Assembly (NCBI RefSeq): GCF_002265625.1
Contig: NZ_NOVE01000003.1
Coordinates: forward strand, 62,001-126,000
Reading direction: 5' to 3'
Origin: Prevotella sp. 885
Lineage (GTDB): Bacteria > Bacteroidota > Bacteroidia > Bacteroidales > Bacteroidaceae
Length of the DNA stretch: 64,000 nucleotides
Shown: piece after piece, positions 14,199 to 24,196 of the stretch
How the letters are laid out: each line of letters starts with the position of its first letter
Numbering within the stretch: position 1 is the stretch's first letter
Translations under genes and position numbers: made by a program
The notes under the pieces: model-generated
Seen by the model: the letters and a program-made list of their open reading frames with translations, nothing else
The model's database searches: none
Told to the model about the DNA's origin: nothing

Positions 14199-15560
14199 TT
14201 AGAGGCTTATGTCATGAAGAACCTCTGAAAGGGTGGGGTGTGTGTGGATGATGTCTGCCAATTCGCTTACTGTAGCATCCTTGTTCATGAGTGCTGCCAC
14301 CTCCTGAATGATGTCAGAAGAATGTGCGCCATAAGCGTGGCAACCGAGAATGCGTCCGTCCTCTGGAGTGACGAACAGCTTGATCATGCCGTCCGTGGCA
14401 TCCATAGCGAGAGCCTTACCGTTGGAACGATAGAATCCCTTGCGGCATACGTATTCTGTGCCGGCATCCTTAAGGTTGTCCTCACTCTTGCCGACGCTTG
14501 CTGCCTCGGGAGTTGTGAAGATTGCCGACGGCATAATGTCAAAGCGGATGTTGTCCTCTTTGCCAAGTATGCGGCGAACAACGTGCAGACCTTGGAATGT
14601 TGCAGCGTGTGCAAGCATACAACGTCCGTTAACGTCGCCGATGGCATATACGCCCTCTACGTTGGTCTGGAAGTTGTCGTCCACAACGATGCCGGTACGA
14701 CCACACTCGATGCCTGCTGCCTCAAGGTTGAGACCCTCAACAACGGCACGACGACCAGTGGCAACGAGCACGATGTCTGCGCTTACCTCAGAAGCCTTGC
14801 CCTTCTTCTCGAAGGTGACAACGAGCTGACGTGATCCGTCCTCCGCGTTCTCTTCACGGATTGACTTGACGCCTGACTGCATAGAGAAGTCTACTCCGCG
14901 CTTCGAGATAGCCTGACGAAGACGCTTGGCGATGTCCGAATCGAGAGTGGGAAGACATTCCTTGAGGAACTCTATAACCTTAACCTCGCTACCCAAGCTG
15001 CTGAAGATGGAGGCAAACTCCATTCCTATAACTCCTGCACCGATGATGCAGAGGCGGCGTGGCAATGTGGTGAGAGCAAGAAGCTCTGTTGACGTAACCA
15101 CACCAGGAACGTTGATGCCCTCTATTGGGGGCATCTTGGCTTCGCTTCCGGTGGCGATGATGATGTTCTTGGCGGTGTAAAGCTCGTCGCCTACTGCCAC
15201 GGTATGAGCGTCCTTGAAGCTTGCTGTTCCCTTTACGAATGTGATGCCGGGAGTCTGCATCAAGAGTTCGATGCCGCTGCGCAACTGGCTAACCACCTGG
15301 TCCTTACGCTCTATCACCTTTGCGAAGTCAATGGCGCCAAGAGAAGCCTCTGCGCCGAACGCAGCTGCCTTTCTTACGGTCTCCACCACTTCGGCGTTGC
15401 GGCATAATGTCTTTGTGGGAATACATCCTCTGTTCAGACAGGTGCCACCAGCCTCCTTTGCCTCAATGATTACGACAGACAGACCGTTTGTCGCAGCAAA
15501 GTGAGCGGCTCTGTAGCCTCCGGGACCGGAACCTATTATGATAAGATCAGAATTGTTCAT
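14199..15560 (-). CDS. lpdA: Dihydrolipoyl dehydrogenase (L protein / E3)
   Basis: This flavoenzyme reoxidises dihydrolipoamide with NAD+. The 453-aa product has the FAD motif GSGPGG at residues 10-15, the redox disulfide CLNRGC at 41-46, a second Rossmann motif (IIGAGVIGME) and the C-terminal active-site region HTHPTLSE. It is the last gene of the lplA-gcv operon, 31 bp after gcvPB, so it primarily serves as L protein of the glycine cleavage system, although it may also serve 2-oxoacid dehydrogenases. Confidence 0.95.
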   Translation of the reverse strand: MNNSDLIIIGSGPGGYRAAHFAATNGLSVVIIEAKEAGGTCLNRGCIPTKTLCRNAEVVETVRKAAAFGAEASLGAIDFAKVIERKDQVVSQLRSGIELLMQTPGITFVKGTASFKDAHTVAVGDELYTAKNIIIATGSEAKMPPIEGINVPGVVTSTELLALTTLPRRLCIIGAGVIGMEFASIFSSLGSEVKVIEFLKECLPTLDSDIAKRLRQAISKRGVDFSMQSGVKSIREENAEDGSRQLVVTFEKKGKASEVSADIVLVATGRRAVVEGLNLEAAGIECGRTGIVVDDNFQTNVEGVYAIGDVNGRCMLAHAATFQGLHVVRRILGKEDNIRFDIMPSAIFTTPEAASVGKSEDNLKDAGTEYVCRKGFYRSNGKALAMDATDGMIKLFVTPEDGRILGCHAYGAHSSDIIQEVAALMNKDATVSELADIIHTHPTLSEVLHDISL

Positions 15561-15591
15561 AATCTATCTGTTTATTTTCAGGTTTACCTTA

Positions 15592-17055
15592 TTATGCCTG
15601 TCCTTGTTCCTGTTTCCAAGTAAGGATAGGCTGCTTGGCTGCCAGCACGTCGTCCACACGACCTGTAGGTGTGTTGTGCGGAGCAGTCTTCACAATCTCA
15701 GGATTGGTGCGAGCCTCCTCTGCAATCTTGTGCATAACGTCGATGAATGCGTCGAGAGTCTCTACGCTTTCGTTCTCCGTCGGCTCTATCATCATTGCCT
15801 CGTGGAAGAGCAGCGGGAAGTAGATGGTAGGAGCGTGGTAGCCATAGTCGAGCAGACGCTTTGCTACGTCCATTGTGGTAACGCCGGTGCTCTTGTCCTT
15901 CAGACCGTCAAACACAAACTCGTGCTTGCAGACAGTCGGGATGGGCAATTCATAGTCGTCGCGGAGCGACTCCTTGATGTAGTTGGCAGCGAGAGTGGCG
16001 AGCGGACCGACCATGCGTACGTGCTCACGTCCCAATGTAAGGATGTAGCTGTAAGCACGCATCATCACGGCGAAGTTGCCGAAGAACTCGCCCACATGGA
16101 TGTTGCTGTCGTCCGTTGTTACGATGCGGTATGTGCCGTCTGCCTCCTTTGCCACCTTTGGAACGGGGAGCAGATTCTCCAGACCTTCGCGTACGCCAAC
16201 AGGACCCGAACCAGGACCGCCGCCGCCGTGAGGTGTAGAGAATGTCTTGTGCAGATTGATGTGCATAACGTCGAATCCCATATCGCCAGGACGGCAAGCG
16301 CCGAGCATCGGGTTGAGGTTAGCTCCATCATAATACATCAGACCGCCGCACTCGTGAACGAGGCGCTGAATCTCAGGAATCTCACGCTCGAAGAGACCGA
16401 GAGTGTTGGGGTTGGTCATCATCACAGCTGCGATGGTGTCGTCGAGCAGACCACGGAGGTCATTAACGTCCACTACGCCATTGGCTGTTGACTTCACCTC
16501 CACAATCTCCAGTCCGCAGACAGCAGCAGAAGCAGGGTTGGTGCCGTGAGCCGAGTCAGGTACGATAACCTTAGTACGCTTCAGGTCGCCACGACTCTGG
16601 TGGTAAGCGCGGATAACCATCAGACCTGTAAGCTCGCCGTGTGCTCCAGCGAACGGATTGAGTGTGAACTCCTTCAGGCCGGTAAGGGCAGAAAGAGCCT
16701 TCTGCATCTCGTAATAAAGCTGAAGAGCGCCCTGGCATGTGTATGCCGGCTGCAGCGGATGGAGAGCCGAGAACGACGTCAGAGCCGCCATCTCTTCGTT
16801 TATAACGGGATTATATTTCATTGTGCAGCTTCCAAGAGGGTAGAAGCCGTTGTTCACGCCAAAGTTGTTGTTGCTCAGATTGGTATAATGGCGAACAACA
16901 GTCAGCTCGTCGCACTCAGGCAGTTCAGCGTCCTTCTCACGGCGCTGCTCAGCGGGCAGTTCATAGTTGCCAAACTCATTCTTGGGCAACGAGTAGGCAC
17001 GGCGTCCCGGACGAGAAAGTTCGAAAATCAGATTTCCGTATAGTCGATTGTTCAT
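15592..17055 (-). CDS. gcvPB: Glycine dehydrogenase (decarboxylating) subunit 2
   Basis: The beta half of the two-subunit P protein, 487 aa, decarboxylates glycine and passes the aminomethyl group to GcvH. The PLP lysine is K270 in NLHKTFSTPHGGGGPGSGP, a hallmark of this family. Its ATG overlaps the gcvPA stop by 4 bp (ATGA), so the two halves are made in equal amounts. Length is normal for the split form. Confidence 0.95.
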   Translation of the reverse strand: MNNRLYGNLIFELSRPGRRAYSLPKNEFGNYELPAEQRREKDAELPECDELTVVRHYTNLSNNNFGVNNGFYPLGSCTMKYNPVINEEMAALTSFSALHPLQPAYTCQGALQLYYEMQKALSALTGLKEFTLNPFAGAHGELTGLMVIRAYHQSRGDLKRTKVIVPDSAHGTNPASAAVCGLEIVEVKSTANGVVDVNDLRGLLDDTIAAVMMTNPNTLGLFEREIPEIQRLVHECGGLMYYDGANLNPMLGACRPGDMGFDVMHINLHKTFSTPHGGGGPGSGPVGVREGLENLLPVPKVAKEADGTYRIVTTDDSNIHVGEFFGNFAVMMRAYSYILTLGREHVRMVGPLATLAANYIKESLRDDYELPIPTVCKHEFVFDGLKDKSTGVTTMDVAKRLLDYGYHAPTIYFPLLFHEAMMIEPTENESVETLDAFIDVMHKIAEEARTNPEIVKTAPHNTPTGRVDDVLAAKQPILTWKQEQGQA

Positions 17056-18380
17056 AGCTGTTCCTCCTTTACGATATTTACGAGACGATGAATCTCCTCC
17101 TTAGTACGCTTTTCTGTTACTGCAAACATGATGGTGTCTGCTTCCACCTTTATGCCGCCCATAATGCCGTTCTCTATGAAACGTTTCTGCAAGCTGTCAA
17201 CGTCTCCCTTGTATCTCAAGCAGAACTCGTTGAAGAAGGGCTGGTTGTATCTTTCTTCGAAGCGTCCCGTCTCCAGCAACTGGTCGTGCAGGTAGTGAGC
17301 GCCGTCGAATGACATCTTAGCAGCTTCCTTCACACCTTCCTTACCCATTACAGACATGTAGATGGTGACGAAGAGAGCCATGAGCGACTCGTTAGAGCAG
17401 ATGTTGGATGTGGCTTTCTGACGACGGATGTGCTGTTCGCGTGCCTGAAGTGTGAGCACGTAAACGCGCTGTCCGCGATTGTCTACAGTCTTGCCGACAA
17501 TACGTCCCGGCATCTTGCGCATCTGCTTTTCGCGGCAGCACATATAGCCTACAGACGGACCGCCGAATGCCATCGGGATGCCCAATGACTGACCGTCGCC
17601 CACTGCGATGTCAGCTCCCCACTCGCCTGGAGTCTTGAGGAGAGCCAGGTCAGCTGCTACGCTGTTGATGACGAAGAGCGACTTCTGTGCATGGCAGGCA
17701 TCAGCAAAACCGCTATAGTCCTCCACGATGCCGTGATAGTTAGGCTGCTGAACAATAACACCAGCCACGCCTCCTGCCTTCAGTCTTTCTTCCATCTGCG
17801 CCTTGTCGGTCACGCCGTCAGTTTCGGCGATGGTCTCCACCTTGAAGCCATGGAAATGAGCGTAAGTCTTGACAACGGCCACTGCCTTCGGGTCGAGTGT
17901 AGCCGAAACAAGCACGGTGTCAGTCTTCTTGGTTGAAGCGAGTGCCATAATGGCTGCCTCTGCAGTAGCTGTTGATCCGTCATACATGGAAGCGTTAGAG
18001 ATGTCCATGCCGGTAAGCTCTGCCATCATGCTCTGGTATTCGAATATGTAGTGGAGTGTTCCCTGTGATATTTCTGCCTGATACGGTGTGTAGCTTGTGA
18101 GGAATTCGGAACGAGAGATGATGTTAGGTACTACGGATGGCGTATAATGGTCATAGACACCAGCTCCAGCAAACACTGTGAGAATCTGGTTCTTGTCGCC
18201 CAACTGCTTGAAGTAAGAACGTATTTCTTCTTCGCTCTTAGGCTCCGGTAAGTCGTATTCGCCGCGGAATCTGACCTCTTCGGGCACATCCGAGTAGAGG
18301 TCTTCGAGCGAGGTCATACCTGCCTTTTCCAGCATATGCCTGATATCGTCCTCTGTGTGTGGAAAATACTTGAAGTTCAT
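17052..18380 (-). CDS. gcvPA: Glycine dehydrogenase (decarboxylating) subunit 1
   Basis: The alpha half of the P protein, 442 aa, starts with the typical FKYFPHTEDDIRHMLEKAG and continues through YTPYQAEISQGTLHYIFEYQ. It forms the heterotetramer with GcvPB and lacks the PLP lysine. It lies 80 bp after gcvH; that gap is G/T-rich and holds no gene. Confidence 0.95.
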   Translation of the reverse strand: MNFKYFPHTEDDIRHMLEKAGMTSLEDLYSDVPEEVRFRGEYDLPEPKSEEEIRSYFKQLGDKNQILTVFAGAGVYDHYTPSVVPNIISRSEFLTSYTPYQAEISQGTLHYIFEYQSMMAELTGMDISNASMYDGSTATAEAAIMALASTKKTDTVLVSATLDPKAVAVVKTYAHFHGFKVETIAETDGVTDKAQMEERLKAGGVAGVIVQQPNYHGIVEDYSGFADACHAQKSLFVINSVAADLALLKTPGEWGADIAVGDGQSLGIPMAFGGPSVGYMCCREKQMRKMPGRIVGKTVDNRGQRVYVLTLQAREQHIRRQKATSNICSNESLMALFVTIYMSVMGKEGVKEAAKMSFDGAHYLHDQLLETGRFEERYNQPFFNEFCLRYKGDVDSLQKRFIENGIMGGIKVEADTIMFAVTEKRTKEEIHRLVNIVKEEQL

Positions 18381-18460
18381 AGGTTTTTAGTTTTTTTTCT
18401 TTTACGAAGACGGGGTGATGTTATATGGGGTGGGGTGTTTCCTTGTTTTTGCTTGTCGGC

Positions 18461-18841
18461 TTATTCCTTGCAGAGCTCCTCGTAAGCGGCAGCGTCCATA
18501 AGGTTGTCCAGCTCTGTCTTGTCAGACAGCTCCACCTTCATAATCCAGTTAGCGAAAGCGTCCTCGTTGAGAAGCTCTGGCTTGTCCTCGAGAGCCTCGT
18601 TCACCTCTACTACAGTACCAGACACGGGAGAGATAAGGTCGCTGGCAGCCTTTACGCTCTCTACAGCGCCGAAGTCCTCTTCAGCCTCTACCTCGTCGTC
18701 CACCTCGGGCATGTCAACGTAAACCACGTTGCCCAATGCGTGCTGAGCATAATCGGTGATGCCTACATAAGCGAAATCGCCTTCTACCTTTACATATTCG
18801 TGTGACTCTGAGTAGTAGAGTCCTTCAATTACTTTTGCCAT
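18461..18841 (-). CDS. gcvH: Glycine cleavage system H protein
   Basis: The 126-aa lipoyl carrier of the glycine cleavage system. The lipoylation lysine is K64 in GAVESVKAASD, and the beta-barrel lipoyl-domain pattern (YVGITDYAQHALGNVVYVDMP) is complete. It lies between gcvT and gcvPA. The upstream lplA gene can attach lipoate to this lysine. Confidence 0.97.
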   Translation of the reverse strand: MAKVIEGLYYSESHEYVKVEGDFAYVGITDYAQHALGNVVYVDMPEVDDEVEAEEDFGAVESVKAASDLISPVSGTVVEVNEALEDKPELLNEDAFANWIMKVELSDKTELDNLMDAAAYEELCKE

Positions 18842-18892
18842 GATTGTTTATTGTTTTTAGGTTTTTAATAATATTGTCTTAGTTGTATTTTC

Positions 18893-19981
18893 TTACTTCT
18901 TGTAGTGCTTGTCGTAGAAACGCTTCTTCACCACTACGCCGGGATAAGTCTTCTTGCGGATCTGTATCTCCAGCTCTGTGCCAAGCTTAGCATACTTGGC
19001 GTCGATGAGAGCCATGCAGACCGACTTGTCTGTAGAGATGGTATGGTAACCGGTGGTCACCTCGCCGATCTCCTCACCTTCGTGGAGCACCTTGTATCCG
19101 TGACGAGGAATGGCGCGATCCTGAAGCTCTATGCCGATAACTCGCTTCTGCGGGCCCTCTGCCTTCTGCTTTGCAAGAGCCTCCTTGCCGATAAACTCTT
19201 CCTTGTCGAGCTTGCAGAACATGCTGAGACCAGCCATAACGGGAGTGATGTCAGCTGACAGCTCGTCGCCGTAAAGAGGCAAACCCACCTCGAAACGGAG
19301 AGTGTCGCGGCAGCCGAGACCGCAAGGCTTGCAGCGTCCTGACTCAATAAGCTTGTCCCACTGCTTGATGATGAAGTCGTGAGAAGCGTAAATCTCGAAT
19401 CCGTCTTCTCCAGTATAGCCGGTACGGCTGATGATGATGGTCTCGCCATCAACGTCGATAGTCTTTGATGTATAGAACACGAGGTCCTTGCATGCCAGTC
19501 CGAGCACTTCCTCTACGACAGCCTCTGCCTCAGGACCCTGAACAGCGAGCTGTCCGTAATAGTCCGAACGGTTGGCGAATTCCACGTCATATCCCTCAAG
19601 GTGTGACTTCATCCACTCCACGTCCTTGTCGATGTTAGCGGCGTTGATAACGAGGAAAAAGTCGTTCTCAGCCATCTTGTAGACGAGGAGGTCGTCCACC
19701 GTACCGCCATTCTCGTAGCACATCATACCATAGAAAATCTTTCCAGGCTCAGCACCCTTCACGTCACCGGTGAAGATATGGTTGACATAACGCTCTGCGT
19801 CAGGACCCTTTACGGTCACCTCACCCATGTGAGAAACGTCGAAAACGCCAGAGTGCTGTCTTACAGCGTTGTGCTCGTCAGTAATGTTCGTGTATTGGAT
19901 TGGCATAATGAATCCGCCAAAAGGTTGCATCAAGGCTCCGAGAGCCACGTGCTTGTCATAGAGACATGTCTTCTTTTCCAT
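18893..19981 (-). CDS. gcvT: Aminomethyltransferase, glycine cleavage T protein
   Basis: The 362-aa tetrahydrofolate-dependent enzyme releases ammonia from the aminomethyl-lipoyl arm of GcvH. Recognised stretches include GVFDVSHMGEVTVKG, the folate-site region (RTGYTGEDGFEIY) and the C-terminal barrel (DKSVCMALIDAKYAKLGTELE). Length is normal. It is 37 bp after lplA in the same operon. No glycine riboswitch is visible in the short leader. Confidence 0.96.
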   Translation of the reverse strand: MEKKTCLYDKHVALGALMQPFGGFIMPIQYTNITDEHNAVRQHSGVFDVSHMGEVTVKGPDAERYVNHIFTGDVKGAEPGKIFYGMMCYENGGTVDDLLVYKMAENDFFLVINAANIDKDVEWMKSHLEGYDVEFANRSDYYGQLAVQGPEAEAVVEEVLGLACKDLVFYTSKTIDVDGETIIISRTGYTGEDGFEIYASHDFIIKQWDKLIESGRCKPCGLGCRDTLRFEVGLPLYGDELSADITPVMAGLSMFCKLDKEEFIGKEALAKQKAEGPQKRVIGIELQDRAIPRHGYKVLHEGEEIGEVTTGYHTISTDKSVCMALIDAKYAKLGTELEIQIRKKTYPGVVVKKRFYDKHYKK

Positions 19982-20018
19982 ATTTAGTAGCTTTAGGTTA
20001 TAATTTCAGTGTTAGGTT

Positions 20019-20993
20019 TTATCCGTTTATAAGGATTTCTGTCAGGTCGTCACGTTTCAGACCGAGGATTACGTTGTCGAGCTGTTCCGGCAATGCTTTC
20101 TCTATGGCTTCTCTTGTGAGAGGTATGCCCTGAAGGTGCGTGAGCAGCTGGTTGGCGATGTCGCCTACAAGGAAGAAGTCGCCCTTTATGTCGATGTCCT
20201 TTATCACGTCGTTCTTCATCTCAAGGTTAACCATGAAGTCGCCGACTCCGTTGATGCGTCCCTTGCGTACGATGTTGTATCGTGGGTTGTTGCCGTAGAT
20301 GAATTCCGTGGTGAGGTATTCCTCCTCAATGTGTTCTATCTCCTTGATGGCTTCCTCGTCCAGCACGATGGTGGAGGTGCAGAGCGACTTCACGACGTGC
20401 TCCTTAAACTCCTCTATGTTGAGCGATATATAGTCTTTCAGCAATGTTATGTGCTGACGTACGCTCTGTATGCCTTTCGAAACCAGCTTGTCGTTTGACG
20501 GCGTTATGGCACCCACCATATTCTGCATGTTTGTGTCGTAAAGCATGGTGCCGTGCACGATGCTGCGTCCTGGGATGTGATAGAAGGCGTTGCCTGACAC
20601 CTTCTTGCCGTCAATCATGATGTCGTTTCGTCCGCTTGCCACGGCAGGAATGCCGAGTCCCTGCAGCATAAGCGTCACCATGTCGATGTATTTGCCGAAG
20701 GTAAGGCTGACGTTGTCGTCCGGCGTGATGTATGAGAACATGATGTTGGTCTTGTCCGCATAAACACATCCTCCTCCGCTCTTGCGTCTGTATGTCTGAA
20801 TGTTATGTTCCCGACAGTAGTCAAGGTTCACCTCGCTCTGTATTAGCTGGTTGCGACCGAATATCACGGTTGGTTCTACTTGCCACATAAAGAAATAGTC
20901 GTCAGCGGGCAAATGCCGTGCTGCATATTCCTCCATAGCCAGATAAAAAGTGAGGCGTCGCTCCGTATTTGAGCATAATGTCAGGTGTTTCAT
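20019..20993 (-). CDS. lplA: Lipoate-protein ligase A
   Basis: It adenylates lipoate and transfers it to lipoyl domains such as GcvH. The motif RRKSGGGCVYAD and the later GRNDIMIDGKKVSGNA are diagnostic, and a C-terminal accessory domain (from about 245) is present. I start at the ATG at 20993, not at an in-frame ATG at 21032, because the -7 box at 21020-21027 lies between them, so a transcript from that promoter cannot contain the upstream ATG. This leaves 324 aa. It is the first gene of the glycine cleavage operon. Confidence 0.93.
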   Translation of the reverse strand: MKHLTLCSNTERRLTFYLAMEEYAARHLPADDYFFMWQVEPTVIFGRNQLIQSEVNLDYCREHNIQTYRRKSGGGCVYADKTNIMFSYITPDDNVSLTFGKYIDMVTLMLQGLGIPAVASGRNDIMIDGKKVSGNAFYHIPGRSIVHGTMLYDTNMQNMVGAITPSNDKLVSKGIQSVRQHITLLKDYISLNIEEFKEHVVKSLCTSTIVLDEEAIKEIEHIEEEYLTTEFIYGNNPRYNIVRKGRINGVGDFMVNLEMKNDVIKDIDIKGDFFLVGDIANQLLTHLQGIPLTREAIEKALPEQLDNVILGLKRDDLTEILING

Positions 20994-21019
20994 GCTTTTA
21001 AGGTCTTTAGTAACGTCTG

Positions 21020-21050
21020 CAAACTTACACAATTTTATTTATATTGCAAT
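21020..21050 (-). promoter_or_regulatory. Promoter of the lplA-gcv-lpd operon
   Basis: TAAGTTTG (21027-21020, minus strand) matches the Bacteroidetes -7 box, with ATTGC about 19 bp upstream at 21050-21046. It settles the lplA start downstream of it. Confidence 0.7.
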
Positions 21051-21101
21051 GTTTGCGGCAATGTTTTTTCTGAAAAATAGTGAAAATCGGGTGTGAAAAA
21101 T

Positions 21102-21132
21102 GGTTGAGGGGTGGAAGCCCCACCTCTCAACC
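21102..21132 (-). terminator. Terminator overlapping the end of the ABC-F gene
   Basis: GGTTGAG (21102-21108) and CTCAACC (21126-21132) bracket GGTGG/CCACC. On the minus strand the stem is followed by a short U-run (21100-21096). The stem contains the last codons of the ABC-F gene. Confidence 0.7.
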
Positions 21133-22905
21133 CTCTATTTCTGATAATTCGAGCCACCTCATTTCCTTGGTCTCAAGCTCATCTTTGAGCAGAGGGAGGC
21201 GTTTGCTTTTCTCCGTGAGTTCGTCCACAGAGAGTGTGCCGCTGCAAAGAGCTTCCTCCAGTTCGGCTTGCTCTTTCTCCAGCTGGGCTATCTCTTTCTC
21301 CAGGCGTTCAAACTCACATTTCTCCTTATATGTCTTCTTTCTGCGCTGTTCGCCCACGAACTCGCGCTTCTCCTTCTTCTCCGTTTCAGCGTTTGCCTTA
21401 GCCACGCTCTCCTCCTTCGAAGCCAGCGACTCCCATTGGCGGAACTGCGTATAATTGCCGGGGAAGTCCTTTATGACACCCTGTCCTCTGAAGACAAGCA
21501 GATGGTCCACAATCTTGTCCATAAAGAAGCGGTCGTGCGATACGATGATGACGCATCCGGGGAAGTCCTGCAGGTATTCCTCCAGCACCTCAAGTGTCTG
21601 GATGTCAAGGTCGTTGGTGGGCTCGTCGAGTACGAGGAAGTTGGGATTGCGCATCAGCACCGTACACAGATATAGCTTGCGTCGCTCGCCGCCGGAAAGC
21701 TTATACACGTAGTCGTATTGCTGTTCGGGCGTGAAGAGGAAGTGCTGCAGGAGCTGTGTGGCTGTGATGTGCTTGCCTCCACCATAATCTATATAGTCGG
21801 CGATGTCCGAGATGATGTCGATGACGCGCTGCTGGTCGTCAAACTTCATGCCTTCCTGCGAGAAATAGCCGAAGCGTACGGTGTCGCCGATGTCGAACGA
21901 ACCGCTGTCAGGCGCCACCTCTCCGAGGAGCATCTTGATGAACGTCGACTTTCCCGTGCCGTTGTTTCCGACGATGCCCATCTTCTCGAAGCGTTGGAAG
22001 TTATAGTAGAAGTCGCGCAGAATAATCTTGTCGTCGAACGCCTTCGAAACGTACTGACATTCGAAAATCTTCGAGCCGATGTATACGTTCTTCGATTTCA
22101 GACGCATCTGTCTTTCCTCGATTCGCTGCTTGGCTTTGCTTTCGAGGTCGTAAAAAGCCTCTTCGCGGTAACGTGCCTTATGTCCGCGAGCCTGCGGCTG
22201 GCGGCGCATCCATTCCAGCTCACGGCGATATAGGTTGTTGGCACGCTCTATCTCGGCTCTTGTGGCGTCGATGCGTTCCTGACGCTTCTCCATGTAATAC
22301 TGGAAGTTGCCGCGATACGTATAAACCGTCTTGTCGTCAAGTTCGAGGATGATGTTGCACACGCGGTCGAGGAAATAACGGTCGTGCGTCACCATGAGCA
22401 GCGTCTTGTTGCCGCGCGAGAGATAGCCCTCCAGCCATTCTATCATGTCAAGGTCGAGGTGGTTGGTGGGCTCGTCGAGGATAAGGAAGTCAGGCTCCGT
22501 GATGAGCACGTTGGCAAGGGCGATGCGCTTCTGCTGTCCGCCGCTCAGCTCACGCATGGGCTGGTTGAGGTCCGTGATGCGGAGCTGTGTGAGAATCTGC
22601 TTTGCCTTGAGCACCTTGTCCGCCTCGCCGTGATGATTAAAGCAAGCGTCGAGCACCGACTCGTCAGGGTCGAATACCGGCGACTGCTCCAAGAATCCCA
22701 CGCGGATGTCGCGACGGAAGATTATGCTTCCCGAGTCGCAGCTGTCCTTTCCCGAGAGGAGCGACAGCAGGGTTGACTTTCCCGTGCCGTTCTTGGCAAT
22801 CAGACCCACGTGCTGACCCTCTCCGATGGAGAACGAGATGTTCTTGAAGAGTACGTGTGCTCCGAAAGCTTTCGATATGTTCTGAACGTCGAGTAATGGT
22901 GTCAT
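21127..22905 (-). CDS. ABC-F family ATPase (ribosome-acting, Uup-like)
   Basis: The 592-aa protein has two ABC domains without membrane segments: Walker A motifs in AKNGTGKST (near residue 40) and GNNGTGKST (near 318), and signatures LSGGQQKR and LSGGERRK. An inter-domain linker is rich in Arg and Glu. The C-terminal coiled coil (about 510-580) is typical of Uup/YdiF-type members. ABC-F proteins act on the ribosome; some give antibiotic resistance, but the sequence does not point to that here. It overlaps engB by 4 bp. Confidence 0.9.
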   Translation of the reverse strand: MTPLLDVQNISKAFGAHVLFKNISFSIGEGQHVGLIAKNGTGKSTLLSLLSGKDSCDSGSIIFRRDIRVGFLEQSPVFDPDESVLDACFNHHGEADKVLKAKQILTQLRITDLNQPMRELSGGQQKRIALANVLITEPDFLILDEPTNHLDLDMIEWLEGYLSRGNKTLLMVTHDRYFLDRVCNIILELDDKTVYTYRGNFQYYMEKRQERIDATRAEIERANNLYRRELEWMRRQPQARGHKARYREEAFYDLESKAKQRIEERQMRLKSKNVYIGSKIFECQYVSKAFDDKIILRDFYYNFQRFEKMGIVGNNGTGKSTFIKMLLGEVAPDSGSFDIGDTVRFGYFSQEGMKFDDQQRVIDIISDIADYIDYGGGKHITATQLLQHFLFTPEQQYDYVYKLSGGERRKLYLCTVLMRNPNFLVLDEPTNDLDIQTLEVLEEYLQDFPGCVIIVSHDRFFMDKIVDHLLVFRGQGVIKDFPGNYTQFRQWESLASKEESVAKANAETEKKEKREFVGEQRRKKTYKEKCEFERLEKEIAQLEKEQAELEEALCSGTLSVDELTEKSKRLPLLKDELETKEMRWLELSEIEG

Positions 22906-23513
22906 TTTTCTTCTGTTGCTATTGATTTGAGGATATCCTCAATATATGTCAGTACCTCGTCTTTTCCTGTACGCTTCTCCGAGCTGGTGATGAAGTAAGG
23001 TGGCAGCTCCTCCCATTGGTCCTTGAGCGCTGCCATCCACTTGCCAGCGTTCTGCTTCGCCTTCACCGGTCCGAGCTTGTCCGCCTTGGTGAAGATGATG
23101 GAGAAGGGCACCGAGCTTTCGCCGAGCCAGTTGATGAAGTCCGTGTCTATCTTCATCGGGTCATGACGTATGTCGATGAGCACGAAGGTGTTGACGAGCT
23201 GCTCGCGCTGCAGGATGTAAGACGTAATCATCTGGTCGAGCTTCTTCTGCACGGTCTTCGATCGTTTTGCGAAGCCATAACCTGGAAGGTCAACGAGGTA
23301 CCACTCATTGTTGATGATAAAGTGATTGATGAGCAGCGTCTTGCCGGGCGTGGCAGACGTCTTGGCAAGTCCCTTGCGGTTGCAGAGCATGTTGATGAGG
23401 CTCGACTTGCCCACGTTGGAGCGTCCGATGAACGCAAACTCGGGCTTGGTGTCCTTCGGGCACTGGCTTACTGTAGCCGAAGATATCGTGAATTCTGATT
23501 TTTTTATATCCAT
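22902..23513 (-). CDS. engB: Ribosome-biogenesis GTPase EngB/YsxC
   Basis: The 203-aa TRAFAC GTPase has G1 GRSNVGKS, G2 TPGKT, G3 DLPGYG, G4 TKADK and a G5-like ITSSEKR. It assists assembly of the large ribosomal subunit. It is the first gene of a two-gene unit with the ABC-F gene (4-bp overlap), both acting at the ribosome. A TAAATTTG box at 23576-23569 lies 56 bp upstream. Confidence 0.96.
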   Translation of the reverse strand: MDIKKSEFTISSATVSQCPKDTKPEFAFIGRSNVGKSSLINMLCNRKGLAKTSATPGKTLLINHFIINNEWYLVDLPGYGFAKRSKTVQKKLDQMITSYILQREQLVNTFVLIDIRHDPMKIDTDFINWLGESSVPFSIIFTKADKLGPVKAKQNAGKWMAALKDQWEELPPYFITSSEKRTGKDEVLTYIEDILKSIATEEK

Positions 23514-23568
23514 GAAGAATAACTGTTATTGTTGTTCTTTAAAATAAGGTGTCTGTCAATTCAATCTG

Positions 23569-23576
23569 CAAATTTA
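23569..23576 (-). promoter_or_regulatory. Probable -7 box for engB
   Basis: TAAATTTG on the minus strand matches TAnnTTTG, 56 bp before the engB start. No clear -33 partner is seen. Confidence 0.45.
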
Positions 23577-23634
23577 TGAAAAAAAAGCCAATTACGGGAT
23601 GCGTTGTCGCTTTTTTTGACGGTATGCCTATCTT

Positions 23635-24024
23635 ATATTTGCATTTCTAACGCTCAATACTCCTCGTTCAGCGCACAACAAAATCTTTGGTGCGAAATTC
23701 TTGAGTTTTGAGCGTGCAGTGATAGTGTACTGAAATACAGCTGATTATGCTGCTAAGAAGAGAAGTGTGCAATGAATGACGGAGCAAAACAAGCATCATT
23801 GGGTTGCAATAGAGCCACTTTTGCACTCCAATACAGCCGCTATTGTCATGCAAATGAGCCACTATTGCACTCTAATAGTGGCACTATTGTAGTGTAAAAG
23901 TGGCGCTATCGTTAAACTCGGGCGCTGTTTGCACAGCAAAACACCGTAAAAACAGTAAACCGGAACTCTATAATCAATTTTTATTTTGTAACAGCTTTTT
24001 ACTCTTTGTACGATATTTGCATGG
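23635..24024 (+). repeat. Dispersed non-coding repeat, copy 1 (about 390 bp)
   Basis: This stretch is homologous, in reverse orientation, to 62122-62532. Shared blocks include a long identical run beginning GCGCACAACAAAATCTTTGG, a TGTGCAATGAAT block, AGCATCATTGG, and the right end TTTTTATTTTGTAACAGCTTTTTAC. The middle contains degenerate units of the form CAATAGTGCCACTTTTGCA. ATATTTGCAT is found at both ends of each copy. No coding frame is convincing. It accounts for most of the 680-bp gap between engB and hsdR; the remainder (24025-24118) shows nothing recognisable. Confidence 0.85.
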
Positions 24025-24118
24025 CAAGACAGATGATTAAAACGACAATAGAGACAATGTTTTTTAGACATGAAGAACATGATTTTGAAAAGAAGAACAT
24101 GTGGGAAATATAAAATAG

Positions 24119-24150
24119 TTGTGTTTTCTCGTGAAAAAAAGTTATCTTTG
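24119..24150 (+). promoter_or_regulatory. Promoter of the type I restriction operon
   Basis: TTGTG (24119-24123) and TATCTTTG (24143-24150) are spaced by 19 bases, a full Bacteroidetes-type promoter, 46 bp before hsdR. Confidence 0.75.
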
Positions 24151-24196
24151 TAGGCGGAATGGCAATAGCCATAATGACGATAAAAAGAAATAAGAT

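Noticed and set aside
15538..16491. A 317-codon plus-strand open frame
   Set aside because: Antisense to gcvPB, whose PLP-lysine motif and operon position are unambiguous.
19982..20018. Glycine riboswitch before gcvT
   Set aside because: Only 36 bp separate lplA and gcvT, and the leader of lplA is also too short for a glycine aptamer.
20994..21032. N-terminal extension of lplA from the ATG at 21032
   Set aside because: The -7 promoter box at 21020-21027 lies inside the extension, so the transcript starts after that ATG.
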